NCBI GenBank assembly: GCA_044432745.1
Contig: JAWXUH010000014.1
Coordinates: 1 to 16,241 of the forward strand
Origin: CAKOSP01 sp044432745
GTDB lineage: Bacteria; Bacillota_I; Bacilli_A; RF39; UBA660
Length of the DNA stretch: 16,241 nucleotides
Direction of reading: 5' to 3'
The position numbers were made by a program, and so were the translations under genes. The notes under the pieces were generated by a model. It did no database searches. It was not told the DNA's origin and saw nothing but the letters and a program-made list of their open reading frames with translations. Shown in pieces: positions 14,916-16,241 of the stretch. Positions within the stretch are counted from its first letter, which is position 1; the number at the start of each line of letters is the position of its first letter.

Positions 14916-14944
14916 ATACTATCATAACGTTCTTAATAAATCAA
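14916..14944 (-). promoter_or_regulatory. promoter of the paralogous gene pair
   Basis: Read on the minus strand: TTGATT (14939-14944), 17-bp spacer, TAGTAT (14916-14921) preceded by TGA, an extended -10. Transcription would start near 14909, giving a short leader that still contains the Shine-Dalgarno at 14899-14904. Confidence 0.6.
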
Positions 14945-14949
14945 GGGTG

Positions 14950-14972
14950 TTAATTAAATTATTATTAATTAA
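14950..14972. repeat. paired TTAATTAA palindromes
   Basis: Two copies of the 8-bp palindrome TTAATTAA (14950-14957 and 14965-14972) seven bases apart, between the divergent operons. A 9-bp tandem AGTATAAAG lies at 15009-15026. They could be protein-binding sites of the replication region, but AT-rich DNA makes such matches cheap. Confidence 0.3.
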
Positions 14973-15094
14973 TTCGATTGGAAAATATTTATATCAAAAA
15001 CACCTATAAGTATAAAGAGTATAAAGCGTTGAACAGAAAATATTAAAATTAAACAAATTCAAAATTCAGGGGTGCAAAATCGCATCTGAGTGAG

Positions 15095-15141
15095 GAATAG
15101 GGTGAGAGTATATTTTATATTTCTCATCCTATTCTTTTTTT
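15095..15141 (+). terminator. terminator/attenuator in the replication-gene leader
   Basis: A 13-bp stem, GAATAGGGTGAGA (15095-15107) with TCTCATCCTATTC (15122-15134), one G-U pair, 14-base loop, then seven T residues. This is a strong intrinsic terminator but ends no plus-strand gene; it lies about 140 bp before the replication gene ATG. It may be the end of a small RNA or an attenuator in that gene's leader. The more GC-rich segment 15068-15190 stands out from its surroundings. Confidence 0.7.
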
Positions 15142-15184
15142 CATGACATTATGACAGTTAGTTTACTACCCCTCACACAAACCC

Positions 15185-15274
15185 AATCTCATAACGTCAT
15201 TTTTATAATCTTTTAAAGAAAGTGAGATTAAATTTTATTATACCTAAAAAGAATAGACAAAGAAAGGACGTTAT
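15185..15274 (+). promoter_or_regulatory. candidate alternative RNA pairings covering the ribosome site
   Basis: AATCTCA (15185-15191) is complementary to TGAGATT (15223-15229), while the adjoining ATAACGTC (15191-15198) is complementary to GACGTTAT (15267-15274), which overlaps the end of the AAAGGA Shine-Dalgarno (15263-15268). The two pairings share one strand region, so they may compete, one of them hiding the ribosome site. Copy-control leaders of plasmid replication genes often work this way; here it is a structural suggestion only. Confidence 0.35.
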
Positions 15275-15278
15275 AATC

Positions 15279-16216
15279 ATGAAAGATATAACGACAGTAT
15301 CAAGTGATACAAAAAAAGAAATTGTTATAGATAATTTAATGGTTTCAAGAGGAGTATATTCTTTAGTATCTGATGCTAAAGTTGGTAAATCTATGTTTGC
15401 GCTTCAACTTGCATATGCTCTAACTTATGGTTTTGATTTACTAGGGTTGAAAACTATAGAGACTTCAGTTCTTTATATAAGTACTGAATCAGATATTAAT
15501 CAAGTTAAAGAAAGGTGTAGTCTGCTTAATATAACATTTCAAAAAGATAAATTTATGGTTATTGATAGAAATGATAGAGGCACTATTAATTTAGCAAGTA
15601 TAGAAGATAGTTTAAAACTTTTTTCAGAGCATTATAAAGGAAAAGTTGTCATTATCGATATGCTTAAAGATATTGATATTGGTATTAATTATGATATTAA
15701 TAATTATCAAGATGTTTGTCAAAGGATTTTAGATACATTAAGAGAATTATGTATTAGATATGATTTTACAATTCTTTTTACTCATCACTTAAATAAAAAG
15801 GGTAAGGTTTTAGGTAGTACTGCATATGATGCATCAGTTGATGGTAAAATTACACTTAATCCGACTTCTTATGATAAAAAAGTGGTTAGACTGATAACAA
15901 TAAATAGAGATTTTAAAGCATTAGATATACTCCTAAAAAATGATGATAACCAAATCTTTAGTGTTGCTAATATTATTAATTAAGATGATCTTGATTATAA
16001 TTTAATACAATTAATTAAATATGTATCAAATAACAATGATTGTGAGTTTACTTGCTCACAAATTGTGTACAAGCTAAATTTGCAAATAATACCTAGGTGC
16101 TTTGGCAAACTAATTAATTCTAATTTAGAATTATTAAAAATTGAGGGCTTACTATTGATAATGTTAGAAATGGCAAAGCCAGATTATATAAAGCTCATTA
16201 TGATAAGGTTTTATAA
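15279..16216 (+). pseudogene. RepA-like AAA ATPase (replication protein), interrupted by stop and frameshift
   Basis: The intact first part (234 codons, 15279-15983) is a RecA-fold ATPase of the RepA/AAA_25 kind found on plasmids and integrative elements: Walker A SDAKVGKS (31-38), Walker B VVIIDML (123-129), FTHH (167-170) and GSTAYDASVDGKI (179-191). A TAA at 15981-15983 interrupts it, yet the same frame continues with DDLDYNLIQLIKYVSNNN and TCSQIVYKLNL, the C-terminal winged-helix region expected of these proteins. Near 16147-16150 the frame breaks; in the next frame IDNVRNGKARLYKAHYDKVL finishes at a TAA (16214-16216). Restoring one A in GGCTTACTATT mends it. The whole would be about 312 residues. 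AAAGGA precedes ATG 15279; the frame opens at GTG 15222, which lacks a ribosome site. A marker of a degraded mobile replicon; the truncated ATPase may still be made. Confidence 0.8.
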
Positions 16217-16241
16217 TCAAAAATATGAACATGGCACGTTT

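Noticed and set aside
15009..15026. Tandem AGTATAAAG as replication iterons
   Set aside because: Only two 9-bp copies, too few and too AT-rich to call iterons.
15981..15983. TAA in the replication gene as a recoded sense codon
   Set aside because: TAA terminates several other genes in the window, and a second lesion downstream fits simple decay.
1..16241. CRISPR array, tRNA/rRNA genes, transposase or integrase
   Set aside because: No regularly spaced repeats, no cloverleaf or rRNA-like sequence, and no such protein in either strand's frames.

Overview
The window is very AT-rich (by eye about a quarter G+C). It has good Shine-Dalgarno sequences, sigma-A-type promoters (TTGACA-17-TATAAT), hairpin plus U-run terminators, TGG for Trp and only TAA/TAG ending the main genes. 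This points to a low-GC Gram-positive bacterium (Bacillota, standard code). The families seen (TM2, DUF2752, RepA-like AAA ATPase with a C-terminal winged helix, rSAM/SPASM) fit gut-type Firmicutes; I cannot name a genus.

Left part (1-3930) looks like ordinary chromosome. It holds a TM2/DUF2752 membrane-protein pair, a convergent anchored protein sharing the terminator, a short-chain dehydrogenase, an uncatalogued 51-aa gene with its own promoter and terminator, and an anchored extracytoplasmic protein with a duplicated domain.

Central part (about 4094-12501) is the most interesting region: a same-strand, tightly packed five-gene cassette. Gene 1 is a large protein with two RNA polymerase alpha-CTD-like modules and a sigma-70 region-4 helix-turn-helix. 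Gene 2 is a radical SAM/SPASM enzyme with an unusual CX7CX6C cluster motif. Gene 3, 2 bp later, starts with a five-serine NSSSSSF motif and ends in a HIRAN domain. Gene 4 is a ParB/sulfiredoxin-fold protein (DGNRR). Gene 5 is a SNF2-type helicase. Transcription-like DNA binding, peptide or other radical chemistry, damaged-end recognition and an SF2 translocase together suggest a DNA-surveillance or anti-phage system. That is inference from content and context. A promoter with a 7-bp inverted repeat around its -10 lies about 270 bp upstream. The cassette is flanked on both sides by gene-poor DNA with short decayed coding remnants, two of which resemble the start of an Amidase_3-type cell-wall hydrolase.

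Right part (12777-16241) has terminators for both strands, then a divergent pair of tandem paralogous acidic proteins of unknown function with their own promoter. A structured leader follows, then a RepA-like plasmid/mobile-element replication ATPase broken by an in-frame TAA and by a one-base deletion further on. The cassette therefore sits beside the remains of a mobile element, as defence islands often do.

Several gene starts are placed downstream of the longest possible start because the Shine-Dalgarno sequence (or, for one gene, a promoter and a paralog alignment) dictates it: 66, 1255 (-), 4395, 14895 (-) and 15279.
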